A stretch of 64,000 bases of DNA from DASPHG01 sp963748315. Its GTDB lineage: Bacteria > Actinomycetota > Thermoleophilia > Solirubrobacterales > Thermoleophilaceae. The DNA lies in contig CAVVIK010000003.1 of NCBI GenBank assembly GCA_963748315.1, positions 62,001 through 126,000 on the forward strand, written 5' to 3'. The notes below the pieces were generated by a model. That model was given only the letters and a program-made list of their open reading frames with translations, had not been told where the DNA came from and did no database searches. Positions within the stretch are counted from its first letter, which is position 1; each line of letters begins with the position of its first letter. The position numbers were made by a program, and so were the translations under genes. This document shows positions 1 through 9,102 of the stretch, piece after piece.

Positions 1-646
1 GTTCGACGATGAGCGGGATGAGCGCCGCGCCCGTGATGGCCGGCGGCACCATCGCGGCGATGACGGGCCGGCGTGCCGACGCGGCCATGTAGAGCCAGAC
101 CGCCTCCGGAACGATCACGAGCGCGGCGAAGTAGTGCGTTAGGAGCGCGGCGGCCGACGCGGCCGACCAACCGACCAGGTTCCAGTTCCGGCTTCCCGCG
201 TCGCGCAACAAGCGTGCGAAGAACCAAAGCCCGAGCGCGGTCAGGAACATCAGCAGCGCATACGCCCGTGCCTCCTGCGCGTACCAGACAGCGAGCGGAT
301 TCACCGCCATGAGCAGCGCAGCGACCAGGCCGACGCGTGCGTTGACGAGCGTCTTGCCGATCGCGTACGCGACGGGCACGGTGGCGATCGACAGGATCGC
401 GGGCAGCGTTCGCAACCCGACCTCTCCCGTGCCGAAGAGCTGCGCCCAGAACCAGCTCAGCACGTAGTACAGCGGCGGCGTGCCCTCGAACTCCGGGATC
501 TCGGACACCATCGATCCGAAGTCCATGCGCTGCAGGACGACCGTGTAGGTCTCGAAGTCGCCGAAGCTCTGGCTGTCGATCGTGGCGAGCCGGAGGAGCG
601 CGGCGCCGACGACCGTCGCCCCCAGGAGGATCCCCGTGCGCTGCAC
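1..646 (-). CDS. GT-C family (GT39/PMT_2-like) membrane glycosyltransferase, C-terminus cut by window edge
   Basis: About 215 N-terminal residues of a polytopic sugar transferase read from a GTG at 644-646 and run off the left edge. A first membrane segment (residues ~5-20) is followed by an outer loop with GDFETY (~29-34), where this fold places its acidic catalytic residue. EGTPPLYYVL (~54-63) matches the family's HPPLYY motif and WYAQEARAY (~121-129) its second loop signature; further hydrophobic segments follow. Family members move sugars from polyprenyl-phosphate donors to lipids or proteins on the outer face of the membrane. The acceptor cannot be told. It is divergent from the membrane protein at 699, with 52 bp between them. 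Confidence 0.8.
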   Translation of the reverse strand, partial: MQRTGILLGATVVGAALLRLATIDSQSFGDFETYTVVLQRMDFGSMVSEIPEFEGTPPLYYVLSWFWAQLFGTGEVGLRTLPAILSIATVPVAYAIGKTLVNARVGLVAALLMAVNPLAVWYAQEARAYALLMFLTALGLWFFARLLRDAGSRNWNLVGWSAASAAALLTHYFAALVIVPEAVWLYMAASARRPVIAAMVPPAITGAALIPLIVE

Positions 647-698
647 GGGCGGCGACTCTAGCGGCGCGTCTCGAATAACCAGATAGCGTGCCCGCGCA

Positions 699-1340
699 AT
701 GACTGCGGAACGCCAGGCGGGCATCAGTGGGATCGCGGTCGCCGTGCTCTTCGGCACCGGTAGCGCGATCTGGGGGCTCGACATGCCCGAGGACGGCACC
801 GCCGTCATCGACGTAATCGACTTCTACCGCGACACCGCCGACCGGATCGTCGTCGGGGCGTCCCTCAGCCTGCTCGCGATCGCCGCGTTCCTGTGGTTCG
901 CGGCCGCGCTGCGCCGCGTCCTCGCCGACGCCGAGGGAAGCGACGTCCTGGCGACGACCGCCTTTGCCGGCGCGCTGCTCAGCATGGCGGCGGGGATCGG
1001 CGCCGAGACGATCAACATGGCGGCCGCGCTCCGCGCGCAGGACGACGAGCTGAGCGACGAGCTCGCCCGGTCGCTGTTCGAGACCTCACAGGTGCTCGGC
1101 TCGGTCGCGACCGCCGTCGGGCTCGGGGTGTTCGCTCTGGCCACCGCCGCAGTCGCGCTCCGCAGCGGTCTCGTCCTGCCCCGCATCATCGCGATCGCAT
1201 TCGGGGTGCTGGGCGTGGTGCTGCTGAGCCCGCTCGCGCATGTCAACTGGCTCCCCGGCGCCGCCTTGGTCGTGATCACCCTCGTCACCGGCATCGTGAT
1301 GCTCCGCGAGAACACAGGAGGAAGAACGCGCGGCCCGTAG
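699..1340 (+). CDS. Multipass membrane protein of unknown function
   Basis: 213 residues with five or six hydrophobic segments (about residues 10-27, 50-72, 85-105, 130-152, 160-180, 183-200) and short charged loops. The loop at residues ~28-48 is acidic and probably extracytoplasmic. No catalytic motif is visible and I do not recognise the family. It is divergent from the glycosyltransferase and 15 bp upstream of the next small secreted protein, so the two may be cotranscribed. Confidence 0.6.
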   Translation: MTAERQAGISGIAVAVLFGTGSAIWGLDMPEDGTAVIDVIDFYRDTADRIVVGASLSLLAIAAFLWFAAALRRVLADAEGSDVLATTAFAGALLSMAAGIGAETINMAAALRAQDDELSDELARSLFETSQVLGSVATAVGLGVFALATAAVALRSGLVLPRIIAIAFGVLGVVLLSPLAHVNWLPGAALVVITLVTGIVMLRENTGGRTRGP

Positions 1341-1355
1341 AACAGCGGGCATAAC

Positions 1356-1673
1356 GTGCGGAAACTCTTGCTCCTGTCTGCTGTCCTCGTCGTCGCCCTA
1401 CCGGTTCCGGCGAGCGCACGCGAACCGTCCGGGCCGGTGGTGGCGCCCGAGTTCGCGAATAGCTTCCCGGCGCTCCTCCCCGTGCAGGAGACCGCGAAGG
1501 CCGATCCGCCGGCCTCGGGCGCTCTGGGGCCCGACGAGCGCGTACTGCTCGCCGCGACCTTCTGGCTGCTGCTGGCCGGCCTCGCGATCTCGCGCGCCGG
1601 CCGCCGGCCGGAGCACGATCCGACCCCGATCACGGGGTGGGTCCTCGGCTACGCGCCGCCGCTGCCTCGTTAG
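1356..1673 (+). CDS. Small secreted or membrane-anchored protein
   Basis: 105 residues from a GTG start. Residues 1-21 form a signal peptide (basic MRK, a leucine-rich core, then PASA). A short proline-rich ectodomain follows, then a hydrophobic segment at about residues 66-86 and an arginine-rich tail, so a topology with a C-terminal membrane anchor is likely. It ends on the base before the convergent gene's stop codon. Function unknown. Confidence 0.5.
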   Translation: MRKLLLLSAVLVVALPVPASAREPSGPVVAPEFANSFPALLPVQETAKADPPASGALGPDERVLLAATFWLLLAGLAISRAGRRPEHDPTPITGWVLGYAPPLPR

Positions 1674-2405
1674 CTAGCCGCTCGTCCTCAATCCAGCCGG
1701 GAACTGCGTGATCGTCTGGTTGCCGCTCTTGTCGCGCGCCAGCACCTCGCCCGCCGTCTTCGTGTCGGGCTTGAGGAACTCGCCCGGGATCGTCCCGCTC
1801 GTCGCGTCACCCGGCAGGTACATGTCGAACGTGCGCTCGCCCTGCTCGACGATCACCTCGTAGGTGACGATGTCGACGCCGGCCGGCTTCGTCACGCGGT
1901 CCCAGGTGACGACGAAGCCATCCGGGTCGAGCGTCGAGTCCTTCGCCGGGAAGGTCAGGTTCGGCCCGTCCGGGATCAGATGCGAAAGCCGGTCGGAGCC
2001 GACCATCTTGCGGCCGGACGGCGTCTCGCCCCTGAAGCGGTACTTCCCCTCCGGGAACTGCTGCTTGAACTTGCTGAGCGGCACCTCGTCGAACGACGGC
2101 TCGCTGGCCTCGAGGAAGAGCTCGGACAGGCCAACCTTGCGCACCTTTCCCTTCGTGTTCAGGTTGATCATCGTGTTGCCGTTCTTATCGAGGAGCTTGA
2201 AGTGCCTCCACTCCTCACCGTCCGCGAACAGCTGCAATCCGGCGTCCTTGTCGGTGTCGTTCGTCTCTATGTAGAGGTCGTGCGCCTCGAACTCGAGCGG
2301 CTTCTTGGCCGCCGTCTTGCCGTCACCGCCGCCTGCTGCGAGGGCCGCGCCGACGGTCCCCATCACTGCGATAGCGAATACGGCTACTCCAAGCCTGCGC
2401 CTCAT
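1674..2405 (-). CDS. Secreted protein with a C-terminal beta-sandwich-like segment
   Basis: The start is the ATG at 2403-2405. GGGAG lies just upstream and the protein then begins with MRRR and a hydrophobic signal segment ending near residue 24; a longer in-frame extension would run into the divergent gene at 2484. The 243-residue product has a charged middle region (~30-140). Near residues 165-225, DPDGFVVTWDRV and a following YEVIVEQ look like strands of an immunoglobulin or fibronectin-type domain. No enzymatic motif is visible. Probably an exported cell-surface protein of unknown role. Confidence 0.65.
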   Translation of the reverse strand: MRRRLGVAVFAIAVMGTVGAALAAGGGDGKTAAKKPLEFEAHDLYIETNDTDKDAGLQLFADGEEWRHFKLLDKNGNTMINLNTKGKVRKVGLSELFLEASEPSFDEVPLSKFKQQFPEGKYRFRGETPSGRKMVGSDRLSHLIPDGPNLTFPAKDSTLDPDGFVVTWDRVTKPAGVDIVTYEVIVEQGERTFDMYLPGDATSGTIPGEFLKPDTKTAGEVLARDKSGNQTITQFPAGLRTSG

Positions 2406-2483
2406 CTCGATCTCCCGGGTCGTGTGTCTCGACGCGCCGACGCTAACTCGCACATATGAGGCCGAAATGAGAGGCTCTCCCCG

Positions 2484-3167
2484 ATGGCGACTTTCGTCCT
2501 GCTGCACGGCGCCTGGCACGACGCCTCCTGCTGGGACCAGCTGATCCCCGAGCTGCGCGAGCGCGGACACGAGGGGATCGCACCCGCGCTACCGCTCGAC
2601 GACCCCGAAGCGACGTTCGAGGACCGCGCACGCCCGGCAATCGAAGCGAGCGTGAACGTGGCAGGACCGGTGATCGTCGTAGGCCACTCGATGAGCTCCG
2701 CGTACGCGCCTCTCGTCGCGGACGCGCTGGACGGCGCGCTGCTCGTTCACCTGTGCCCGAGCCTCTCCCCCTTCCCGCCACCGCCCGAGGCGCCGGACAA
2801 GTTCCGGCCCGAGCTGCCGTTCCCGCCCGCTCGCCCCGACGGCTCGACCGTCTGGGACCCCGACGAGGCGCTCGAGTCGATCTACGCTCGCCTGCCGGAG
2901 CCGACGGCGCGCGAGCTTGCCGAGCGGCTGTGCCCGATGTCGCCGCCGCCGGACGAATTCCCGCTCGACGGCCACCCGGACGTGCCCACCGTCCTGATCT
3001 ATGCGGCCGACGACGAGTTCTTCAACCCCGACTGGGAGCGGTTCATGGCGCGCGAGGTGCTCGGGCTCGAGCCGATCGAGATCCCCGGCGGGCACTTCCC
3101 CATGGCCGAGGACCCGGTGGCGCTCGCAGATCTGCTGGCTTCGCTCGCGGAGCGCCCCGGTACCTAG
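2484..3167 (+). CDS. Alpha/beta hydrolase (EstC-like)
   Basis: 227 residues with a compact alpha/beta-hydrolase fold. LLHGAWHDASCW (~6-17) is the oxyanion-hole strand, GHSMS (~67-71) carries the nucleophile Ser69, YAADDEFF (~172-179) gives the acid, and GGHFPMAEDP (~197-206) the catalytic histidine. The HGAWH-type start is typical of esterases related to salicylate/methyl-ketone esterases and hydroxynitrile lyases. The substrate is unknown. It converges on the dehydratase gene with no gap. Confidence 0.8.
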   Translation: MATFVLLHGAWHDASCWDQLIPELRERGHEGIAPALPLDDPEATFEDRARPAIEASVNVAGPVIVVGHSMSSAYAPLVADALDGALLVHLCPSLSPFPPPPEAPDKFRPELPFPPARPDGSTVWDPDEALESIYARLPEPTARELAERLCPMSPPPDEFPLDGHPDVPTVLIYAADDEFFNPDWERFMAREVLGLEPIEIPGGHFPMAEDPVALADLLASLAERPGT

Positions 3168-4328
3168 TCAGTGCTCGACGTCCACGTCGAAGCCGGCGGC
3201 GCGCATCGCCTCGGTGATCTCGAGCGCGTGCTCCACGCCGCGCGTCTGGATGACCAGCCGGATCAGGGTCTCGCGCACGTGCAGGTCGACGCCCTCGCGC
3301 AGGTGCTCGACGTCGACGATGTTCGCGCTGTGATCCGCGACGACCCGCAGTAGCGCGTCGAGCGCACCGGGGCGGTCGGGGACCACCGTCTTCAGCACAG
3401 CGCGCCGCCCCGCCGCGGTCTCCCCCATCCGGATGCACTCCGCCAGGAGCGACGCGTCGACGTTGCCGCCCGACAGCACGATGCACGCCGATCCGCTCGG
3501 GGGCGCCTCGACGCGGCCGCACAGCACCGCTGCCACACCCGCGGCGCCCGCGCCCTCCACGACGAGCTTCGATCGGTCGATCAGGTGCACCATCGCCTGG
3601 GCGATGTCGTCGTCGGAGACGGCAACCACGTCGTCCACGTGTTCCTCGACCAGTCGCGCGGTCAACTCGGCGGGCTTCTTGACGGCGATGCCGTCGGCGA
3701 TCGTCCGTTTCGTGCGCTCAGCCGCCTGGACCGCGACGATCCGCACTCCGTCGAGCCGATCCTTCGCGGCTATCGCGACGCCCGAGACGAGCCCGCCACC
3801 GCCCATCGGCACGACGACCAGCCGCGTCTCCGGCGCATCCTGGGCGATCTCGAGAGCGACGGTTCCCTGACCCGCGATCACATCGGGGTCGGCGAACGCG
3901 TGGATCAGCGACAACCCGTCGGCCTCGGCCAGCTTGCGGGCGGCCTCCTGCGCATCCTCGTAGCTGCCTTCGACGAGTTGAACGTCCGCGCCCAGCGCGC
4001 GTACCGCCTCGAGCTTCGCAAGCGGGCAGTCGGCGGGCATGCAGACCGTGACCGTCGCGCCGGCGTCCGCCGCGGCACGCGCCACGGCCTGGGCGTGATT
4101 GCCCGCACTGGCCGCGACGAGGCCGCGCTCGAGGCGCTCGCGCGGCAGCTTCGCGATCGCGTTGGTCGCGCCGCGCAGCTTGAATGACCCGGTGGCCTGG
4201 AGGTTCTCCGCCTTCAGCCCAACGGGCACGCCGAGCTGCTGCGACAGCGAGTCGGAGGCGAGGATCGGCGTGCGCCAGGCGAACCGCTCGACGCGGGCTT
4301 GGGCGTCCTCGATGTCAGCCGGAGTTAC
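3168..4328 (-). CDS. ilvA: Threonine dehydratase (threonine ammonia-lyase) with ACT domain
   Basis: PLP enzyme converting threonine to 2-oxobutyrate and ammonia. Homology begins at VTPADIEDAQARV and includes RTPIL, then ATGSFKLRGA, whose lysine (~50) should hold PLP. The glycine-rich phosphate loop GGGGLVSG follows, and the last ~75 residues are an ACT-like domain (TVVPDRPGALDALL), as in the single-ACT catabolic/biosynthetic forms. The N-terminal homology extends upstream of the first usable start, a GTG at 4227-4229: the codon where the family begins is GTA (4326-4328) and no ATG, GTG or TTG is in frame nearby. I extended the call to 4328. Either a rare start or a base change is involved. 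It lies 13 bp downstream of the S15-type hydrolase gene. Confidence 0.85.
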   Translation of the reverse strand, partial: VTPADIEDAQARVERFAWRTPILASDSLSQQLGVPVGLKAENLQATGSFKLRGATNAIAKLPRERLERGLVAASAGNHAQAVARAAADAGATVTVCMPADCPLAKLEAVRALGADVQLVEGSYEDAQEAARKLAEADGLSLIHAFADPDVIAGQGTVALEIAQDAPETRLVVVPMGGGGLVSGVAIAAKDRLDGVRIVAVQAAERTKRTIADGIAVKKPAELTARLVEEHVDDVVAVSDDDIAQAMVHLIDRSKLVVEGAGAAGVAAVLCGRVEAPPSGSACIVLSGGNVDASLLAECIRMGETAAGRRAVLKTVVPDRPGALDALLRVVADHSANIVDVEHLREGVDLHVRETLIRLVIQTRGVEHALEITEAMRAAGFDVDVEH

Positions 4329-4341
4329 GACGCCGAGAAGG

Positions 4342-6597
4342 CTACGGCTCGTAGTCCCTGCACGGCTCGCCCCTGAGCCCGGGACACGGCGGCAGCTCGG
4401 TCGGGACGTCCACGCCGGGCACCACCGGCAGGATCAGGCGCGACGGCCTGTTCGCGGAGCGGGCGATCTCGACCTTCGCGCGCCGCTTCTTCGGCTTCGG
4501 CTCTTCGAACGCCCAAATCGGCTGGTCGCCGTTCGGGTCGCTGATGGTCACGCGGATCTGCGAGTCGGCCCGGTACGCGTGCCCCTGGTAGTAGAGCGGG
4601 ATGACGACCTTCACGAAGCGGTCGTCCGGCATCGGCTTCACATCCCGCGCCCGGAGGCTGAGCACCGGCCGCAGCAGCGTGCTCTGCTTCCGGTCGAGCT
4701 TGCGCATCTCGCCGCGCACCCATCCGCTCTGCACGAACGTCTCCTTGCCGTCAGGCCGGACCTCGGTGACGGTGGCGATGAGGTCGACGGTCGGCTTCGA
4801 CGAGCGGACCCAGGCGTGCACCGCGCCCGAGCCGATGACCGTCGTGTCCTCGCTCAGCGGCTCGCTCACATATGAGAGGCGGTTGCCTTCGGGCGCCTGC
4901 ACCCAGTCGTAGGCGGGCGTCGCCGTCCACAGCCCGTTCTCGCCCGCGGCCGTGCTCGTGCCCTCGATGAGGTCGGTGAGCGGCTTCGTCTTGGCGTTCC
5001 ACTTGAACGAGTCGACCCCCTCGCCGCCGGGCGGGTCGGCCTGGAGCGCGCCGTCGGCGCCGAAGTACCACGAGCTCGCGGTGGTGTCGGGCACCGGGAA
5101 ACTCGAGAACGACTGCTCGTAGCCCGGGTTGGGCTTGCCCGGGTCGCCGCCCGCACCGTTGTCGAACAGAATCCGGATCGGCTCCTGCGCCTCGAACGCT
5201 GCGAGCGCGCCGTCGTAGCTCGGCTCCTCCTGAATCGGGTCCGGCGGCAGCTGCTGACCTTCGACTCCCATCGCGGCCTCGTAGATGAGCGGCGCCGCGG
5301 CGCGGATTCCCGCCTGATTCTTCATCGGCGTGTCTCTGGCCACGTACAGCGTCAAGAAGTCGTACCAGCGGTTGAACGTCTCCGGCGCGAGTGAGTCAAC
5401 GTGCGTTCCGTTCGTGAACGTGAACCACTTCTTGTCGGTGCCGGTGAAGCGCTCGGGCAGCGTCGGGCAGTGGCCGCCGGTCTGCTCGTCCGTCCACTGG
5501 CAGGCCATGAAGACGGGCACGTCGATCTCGTCGACGAACGTGACCGGCGACAGCGGGTCCGCGACCTTCGGCCGGTACGTGTTGTTGGCGCGAACCTTCT
5601 TGATCAGCTTGGCGGCCTCGCCGTGCATGACCTGGTTCTCCTCGCAGGTCTCGTCGCCCTCCTGGATCCGCTTGTACGCCCACTCCTGGCCGTCCTCGGG
5701 ACCGGCGGGCCTGGCCTCCTCTGCGCGCTCCTTCGCCCAGTTGAACGCGAAGCCCGTGTTCAGGATCCCGCCCGGGTAGAGCGTCGTCTGCACCTGGTCG
5801 ATCACCGACAGCGGTGAGATCGCGGCGAGGCTCGGCGGCCTGGTCTGCGCGGTGAAGAGCTGGCTGATCCCGCCGTACGAGATCCCCATCATCCCGACCT
5901 TGCCGAACTTGACCCACGGCTGGCGGGAGATGGTCTCGACGATGTCGTAGCCGTCGAGGCTCTGCAGCGGCTCGAAGAAGTCGAATGCGCCGCCCGAACA
6001 GCCGGTGCCGCGCATGTTCACGTCGACGACGGTGAAGCCCATCAAATTCGCGAGGATCGAGATGCCGCTCTGCGGGCCGGCCGGGTCCGCGTAGCCGTAG
6101 CCCGAGTACTCGATCAACGTCGGCGTCGGGCCGGCGGGAACGTGCGGGACGTAGCCGGTCGGAAGCGCGTTCGACACGTCCTCCGGCGGGTGCACGTAGA
6201 TCGCGAGCTTGGTGCCGTCGCGGGTGGTCAGGTACTGGTAGCCGCTGTCCGCGATCTGCTGCTCGTAGCTGTCCTCGTTCGGCGGTGCCGAGCGCTCCGA
6301 GAAGACGGTCAGCCGCTCGGACTTCGCCCCTCCCGAGCGGACGCGGTACTCGCCCGGCTTCACCTTGCGGAACAGCAGGCCGCCCAGCTCGTTCGCCCGC
6401 CTGGTCGCGATCGTCTCGCCCGACCTGACGAGCTTCGTGCGCGCGCCCGCCTCGAGCCCGGTGACGTACACCTGCTTCGCGCTGGCGTTCGCGCTGAAAG
6501 GCGCCTCGGCGGCACCTGCGGCCGCCGGAAACGCGAGTGCCGCCCCGGCGACCAGGAACAGACCGGCTCCCCTGATCACAGCCGCGGACTCAATCAC
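4342..6597 (-). CDS. Secreted CocE/NonD-type hydrolase (peptidase S15 family)
   Basis: 751 residues. A signal peptide (~1-30, cut after AAGAA) is followed by an N-terminal beta domain, an alpha/beta-hydrolase core with the nucleophile in GISYGG (Ser ~240), and a C-terminal jelly-roll domain of the X-Pro dipeptidyl-peptidase type (SYVSEPLSEDTTVIGSG to the end). Family members hydrolyse acyl-proline peptides, esters or amides; the substrate is not readable from sequence. NMRGTGCSGG and FTNGTHVDS carry other conserved core positions. A second protein of the same class is encoded at 60667. It lies 13 bp upstream of ilvA, with no obvious metabolic link. Confidence 0.85.
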   Translation of the reverse strand: MIESAAVIRGAGLFLVAGAALAFPAAAGAAEAPFSANASAKQVYVTGLEAGARTKLVRSGETIATRRANELGGLLFRKVKPGEYRVRSGGAKSERLTVFSERSAPPNEDSYEQQIADSGYQYLTTRDGTKLAIYVHPPEDVSNALPTGYVPHVPAGPTPTLIEYSGYGYADPAGPQSGISILANLMGFTVVDVNMRGTGCSGGAFDFFEPLQSLDGYDIVETISRQPWVKFGKVGMMGISYGGISQLFTAQTRPPSLAAISPLSVIDQVQTTLYPGGILNTGFAFNWAKERAEEARPAGPEDGQEWAYKRIQEGDETCEENQVMHGEAAKLIKKVRANNTYRPKVADPLSPVTFVDEIDVPVFMACQWTDEQTGGHCPTLPERFTGTDKKWFTFTNGTHVDSLAPETFNRWYDFLTLYVARDTPMKNQAGIRAAAPLIYEAAMGVEGQQLPPDPIQEEPSYDGALAAFEAQEPIRILFDNGAGGDPGKPNPGYEQSFSSFPVPDTTASSWYFGADGALQADPPGGEGVDSFKWNAKTKPLTDLIEGTSTAAGENGLWTATPAYDWVQAPEGNRLSYVSEPLSEDTTVIGSGAVHAWVRSSKPTVDLIATVTEVRPDGKETFVQSGWVRGEMRKLDRKQSTLLRPVLSLRARDVKPMPDDRFVKVVIPLYYQGHAYRADSQIRVTISDPNGDQPIWAFEEPKPKKRRAKVEIARSANRPSRLILPVVPGVDVPTELPPCPGLRGEPCRDYEP

Positions 6598-6622
6598 AGC
6601 CCGGCTCTGCGGCGTCGCAGTG

Positions 6623-6964
6623 TCACTCCGCCCTGATCAGCTCGCCGTCAGGGTTCAGCTCGACGAAGTGCGACGCATCGCCCTGGCGGTAGCGGTGGCA
6701 CTGGTTCTCGGCGTCGTCGTCGACGTCCTCGCGCGGGTCGTGTGCCACATCGGCAACCCAGTCCGCCAGCTCCGGCAGCGACTCGGCTAGGCACGGCCCC
6801 TTGTCCAGGTCGTCGCCGCGCGTGAGCGCCTGCTGGTACGCCTGCTGCGCCGCCGCCACCGCCCGGCTGCGCTCGTCGTCGGAGACGTCATCGCCGCCGC
6901 CGCATCCGGCGAGGGCGATCGCCGTCAGCGCTGTCGCAACCGCGATCTCAGAGCGCGAACGCAA
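6623..6964 (-). CDS. Small lipoprotein
   Basis: 113 residues with a type II signal peptide: MRSR, a hydrophobic core, then lipobox ALAGC (Cys ~21) followed by GGGDD. The mature part is acidic and largely helical, with two later cysteines (CLAES, NQCHRY) that could form a disulfide. Its start overlaps the end of the upstream coiled-coil gene by 17 bp, so the two are probably cotranscribed. No family recognised. Confidence 0.65.
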   Translation of the reverse strand: MRSRSEIAVATALTAIALAGCGGGDDVSDDERSRAVAAAQQAYQQALTRGDDLDKGPCLAESLPELADWVADVAHDPREDVDDDAENQCHRYRQGDASHFVELNPDGELIRAE

Positions 6965-8063
6965 TGAGCAGCACGACGAGCAGGACCACCACGCCGAGCG
7001 CGACCGCCGCGGCGACCGCCGGGCTGACGGCCGGGCCGCCGCTTCGAGGAGCGGCCGTCGTCTCCACCGGAACGATCGGCGGCGCCGGCAACGTCGGTGT
7101 CGTCTCGCGCGCGGGCGACGGTGGTTGCGCGCCGCGGCGCTTCTCGCCTTCCGTGCGCACGCGCGAGATCAGGACCTGGCGCTCCTGCCGGGCGCGGTCG
7201 CGATCGCGGATCGCGGCGTCGCGCTCGCCACGCGCCGTGGCGGACTCGCGCCGAACAGCGTCGCGCTCGCTGCGCGCCTCGGCGGACTCCGCACGAGCCG
7301 CGTCGCGCTCCACTCGCAGTTGTTCGACCTCATCCGCCGCGGCCTCGGAGGCCTCGGCGGCGAATGTCGCGCGCTCGTGCTCGAGCCCCGCGCGCTGGGC
7401 GGCGACGTCCGCTCGCGCCACCGCGAGCTCGTCGCGCACCTTTCGCAGCGCGGTCTCGAGCCGCGCAGCCCTGTCGCGTGCAGCATCGAGCTCGCTGCGC
7501 AGGTCGGCGAGCCGGCGCTCCGCCTCCTGCTCGGCGCGCGCCTTCTCCGACCGCACGCGCTCGAGCTCCTCCTCGCGCTCGCGCGAAGTGCGCACCATGT
7601 CGGCGGAATGCTCGGCGCGGGCTTCGTGGAGGTCGCGCGCCAGCTTCTGCGCCTTCTCGCGCTCGCTCGCGAGCTCGCTGCCGAGCACGTCGGCGCGCGG
7701 CGGCCGTGCAAAGCGCCGTTCGACGGTTTCCCGCTCAGTCGCGGGAGTGAGCTCGACCGCGATGCCGGGGCCGACCGTCAGCTCGCTGCCGGCCAGGTCG
7801 ACCGGATCGCCGTCCCACGCGAATGCCGCGATCCACTCCTGGCCGTCCTCGACCGCCCACGGCTTGTGGTCGAGCACGGCTAGCAGCCGGCGCGGCTCGC
7901 CGCCGGCGTCGACGTAGAGGGTCGGGCGAATGAACCGGCGGCCCCGGACGCCGAACCAACGGCCGACTACCTCGAGCCGGTCAGGGGTCGGCCACCCGGC
8001 GCGCTCGACCTGGAAAGCGACCTCGGCGGTCGCGGTCTGGGTGTGATCTCGAACAGGGGACAT
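6948..8063 (-). CDS. Coiled-coil protein with C-terminal membrane anchor
   Basis: 371 residues in three parts. Residues ~1-125 form a globular domain (RWFGVRGRRF, LYVDAGGEP, WIAAFAWDGDP). Residues ~130-300 are a long, very charged helix rich in Glu, Arg and Ala (AREEELERVRSEKARAEQE type) that should form a coiled coil. A proline-rich linker leads to a single transmembrane helix in the last ~25 residues. The order implies a cytoplasmic rod tethered by its tail. It overlaps the downstream lipoprotein gene by 17 bp. Function unknown. Confidence 0.65.
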   Translation of the reverse strand: MSPVRDHTQTATAEVAFQVERAGWPTPDRLEVVGRWFGVRGRRFIRPTLYVDAGGEPRRLLAVLDHKPWAVEDGQEWIAAFAWDGDPVDLAGSELTVGPGIAVELTPATERETVERRFARPPRADVLGSELASEREKAQKLARDLHEARAEHSADMVRTSREREEELERVRSEKARAEQEAERRLADLRSELDAARDRAARLETALRKVRDELAVARADVAAQRAGLEHERATFAAEASEAAADEVEQLRVERDAARAESAEARSERDAVRRESATARGERDAAIRDRDRARQERQVLISRVRTEGEKRRGAQPPSPARETTPTLPAPPIVPVETTAAPRSGGPAVSPAVAAAVALGVVVLLVVLLIAFAL

Positions 8064-8113
8064 GCCTACTGAGATCGGCTGCCCAGGTTATCCGCTGCTG
8101 CCCGGCGCCGCGC

Positions 8114-8509
8114 TCAGGCAGCGATCGGGCAGCGCTCACGCGCCGCCTCACGGAGCTGCGCGTCCACTTCGGGCATCTCGCTCGCGATGTGGCGCAGGTC
8201 GCGCGCAGTCATCACGACGACCTGCATCGGCGTGCTGGCGACGACCGTAGCGGTGCGGTGACCCTTGTCGAGAGCCGCGATCTCGCCGAGGAAGTCCTGC
8301 GAACCCAGCTCGGCGACCTTCTCGCCGTCGCGCACCACGTCGGCGCTGCCGTCGATGATCACCATGAACTCGTATGCGAAGTCGCCCTGGCGCAGCAGCT
8401 CCTCGCCCTCCCGGATGTCGACCTCGTCGGTGAGCCCCGCGATCGCGCGGAGCTCGCTCTTGCCGAGGGAGCCGAACAACGGGAGCTGACCCAGCCTGTG
8501 CTCGTCCAT
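8114..8509 (-). CDS. Stand-alone cyclic-nucleotide-binding (CRP-type) domain protein
   Basis: 131 residues that are almost entirely one cNMP-binding beta roll: LPLFGSLGKSEL at the start, GEELLRQGDFAYEFMVII in the middle, and the phosphate-binding cassette GEIAALDKGHRTATV (~85-99) with its Glu and Arg. There is no helix-turn-helix and no other domain, so it is a regulatory subunit or sensor rather than a transcription factor. Downstream of the Mop gene on the same strand (36 bp gap). Confidence 0.8.
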   Translation of the reverse strand: MDEHRLGQLPLFGSLGKSELRAIAGLTDEVDIREGEELLRQGDFAYEFMVIIDGSADVVRDGEKVAELGSQDFLGEIAALDKGHRTATVVASTPMQVVVMTARDLRHIASEMPEVDAQLREAARERCPIAA

Positions 8510-8545
8510 AGGGCCATACTCAGAGCCGCGCGAGCGGCTGTCAAG

Positions 8546-8752
8546 TCACTCTTTGGCGATCATCACGTCGGACGCCTTGATCACCGCGACGACGTCGTCG
8601 CCCTCGCTGATGCCAAGGCTGTCCACCGCCTCTACCGTGATCGACGCGACGACCCGCTGGCCCTGGACGTCGACGTCCACGTTCGCGATGGCGGCGCCGC
8701 GGTTGATACGCGTGACGGTGCCCCGGAGCTGGTTGCGTGCGCTGAGTTTCAT
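8546..8752 (-). CDS. Molybdopterin-binding (Mop/TOBE) protein
   Basis: 68 residues forming one TOBE/Mop domain: MKLSARNQLRGTVTRI at the start, then INRGAAIANVDVDV and SLGISEGDDVVAVIKASDVMIAK. Proteins like this oligomerise and bind molybdate or tungstate in the cytoplasm, or serve as a storage or regulatory module. No molybdate transporter is nearby in the window, so the partner is not evident. Confidence 0.85.
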   Translation of the reverse strand: MKLSARNQLRGTVTRINRGAAIANVDVDVQGQRVVASITVEAVDSLGISEGDDVVAVIKASDVMIAKE

Positions 8753-8811
8753 CGCCGCAGTGTCGCGGATACGACGGGAGGAACGTCCGAAGTCCCGTTG
8801 AAGGTGGTCGC

Positions 8812-9084
8812 GTGCTGGTTGTGCTCACAGTTTCTCTCTGTCTCTGCGCCGTCGCGATCGCCGCGACCGCGAAGGTCGTCGGGCTGGTGATGGACCGTTT
8901 CGGCCTCGACCCGATAATCGTGATGCTGTGGTTCGGGCTGGCCGAGTGGCCGAGCGAAAGACCGGCCCCACGCCGAACGCGGACGACCAAAGCCGTACAC
9001 GACGGATCCACCCGGCGCCGCTCACCGCATCGCTCGCTCGGGCGCCGGGCCGCCCGCCGGCGGCCCGCTCAGCCGAGCGTGTAG
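8812..9084 (+). CDS. Possible small membrane protein
   Basis: A GTG-initiated 90-codon frame in the 350-bp gap between the Mop and RNase II-type genes. The first ~50 residues read like a real protein: a hydrophobic segment (~1-27), then MDRFGLDPIIVMLWFGLAEWP. The arginine-rich rest looks like non-coding sequence, so either the true protein is shorter or a frame change removes its natural end. Apart from this I see nothing in the gap. Confidence 0.4.
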   Translation: MLVVLTVSLCLCAVAIAATAKVVGLVMDRFGLDPIIVMLWFGLAEWPSERPAPRRTRTTKAVHDGSTRRRSPHRSLGRRAARRRPAQPSV

Positions 9085-9102
9085 CGCCAGTAGCCTCGGG
9101 CG

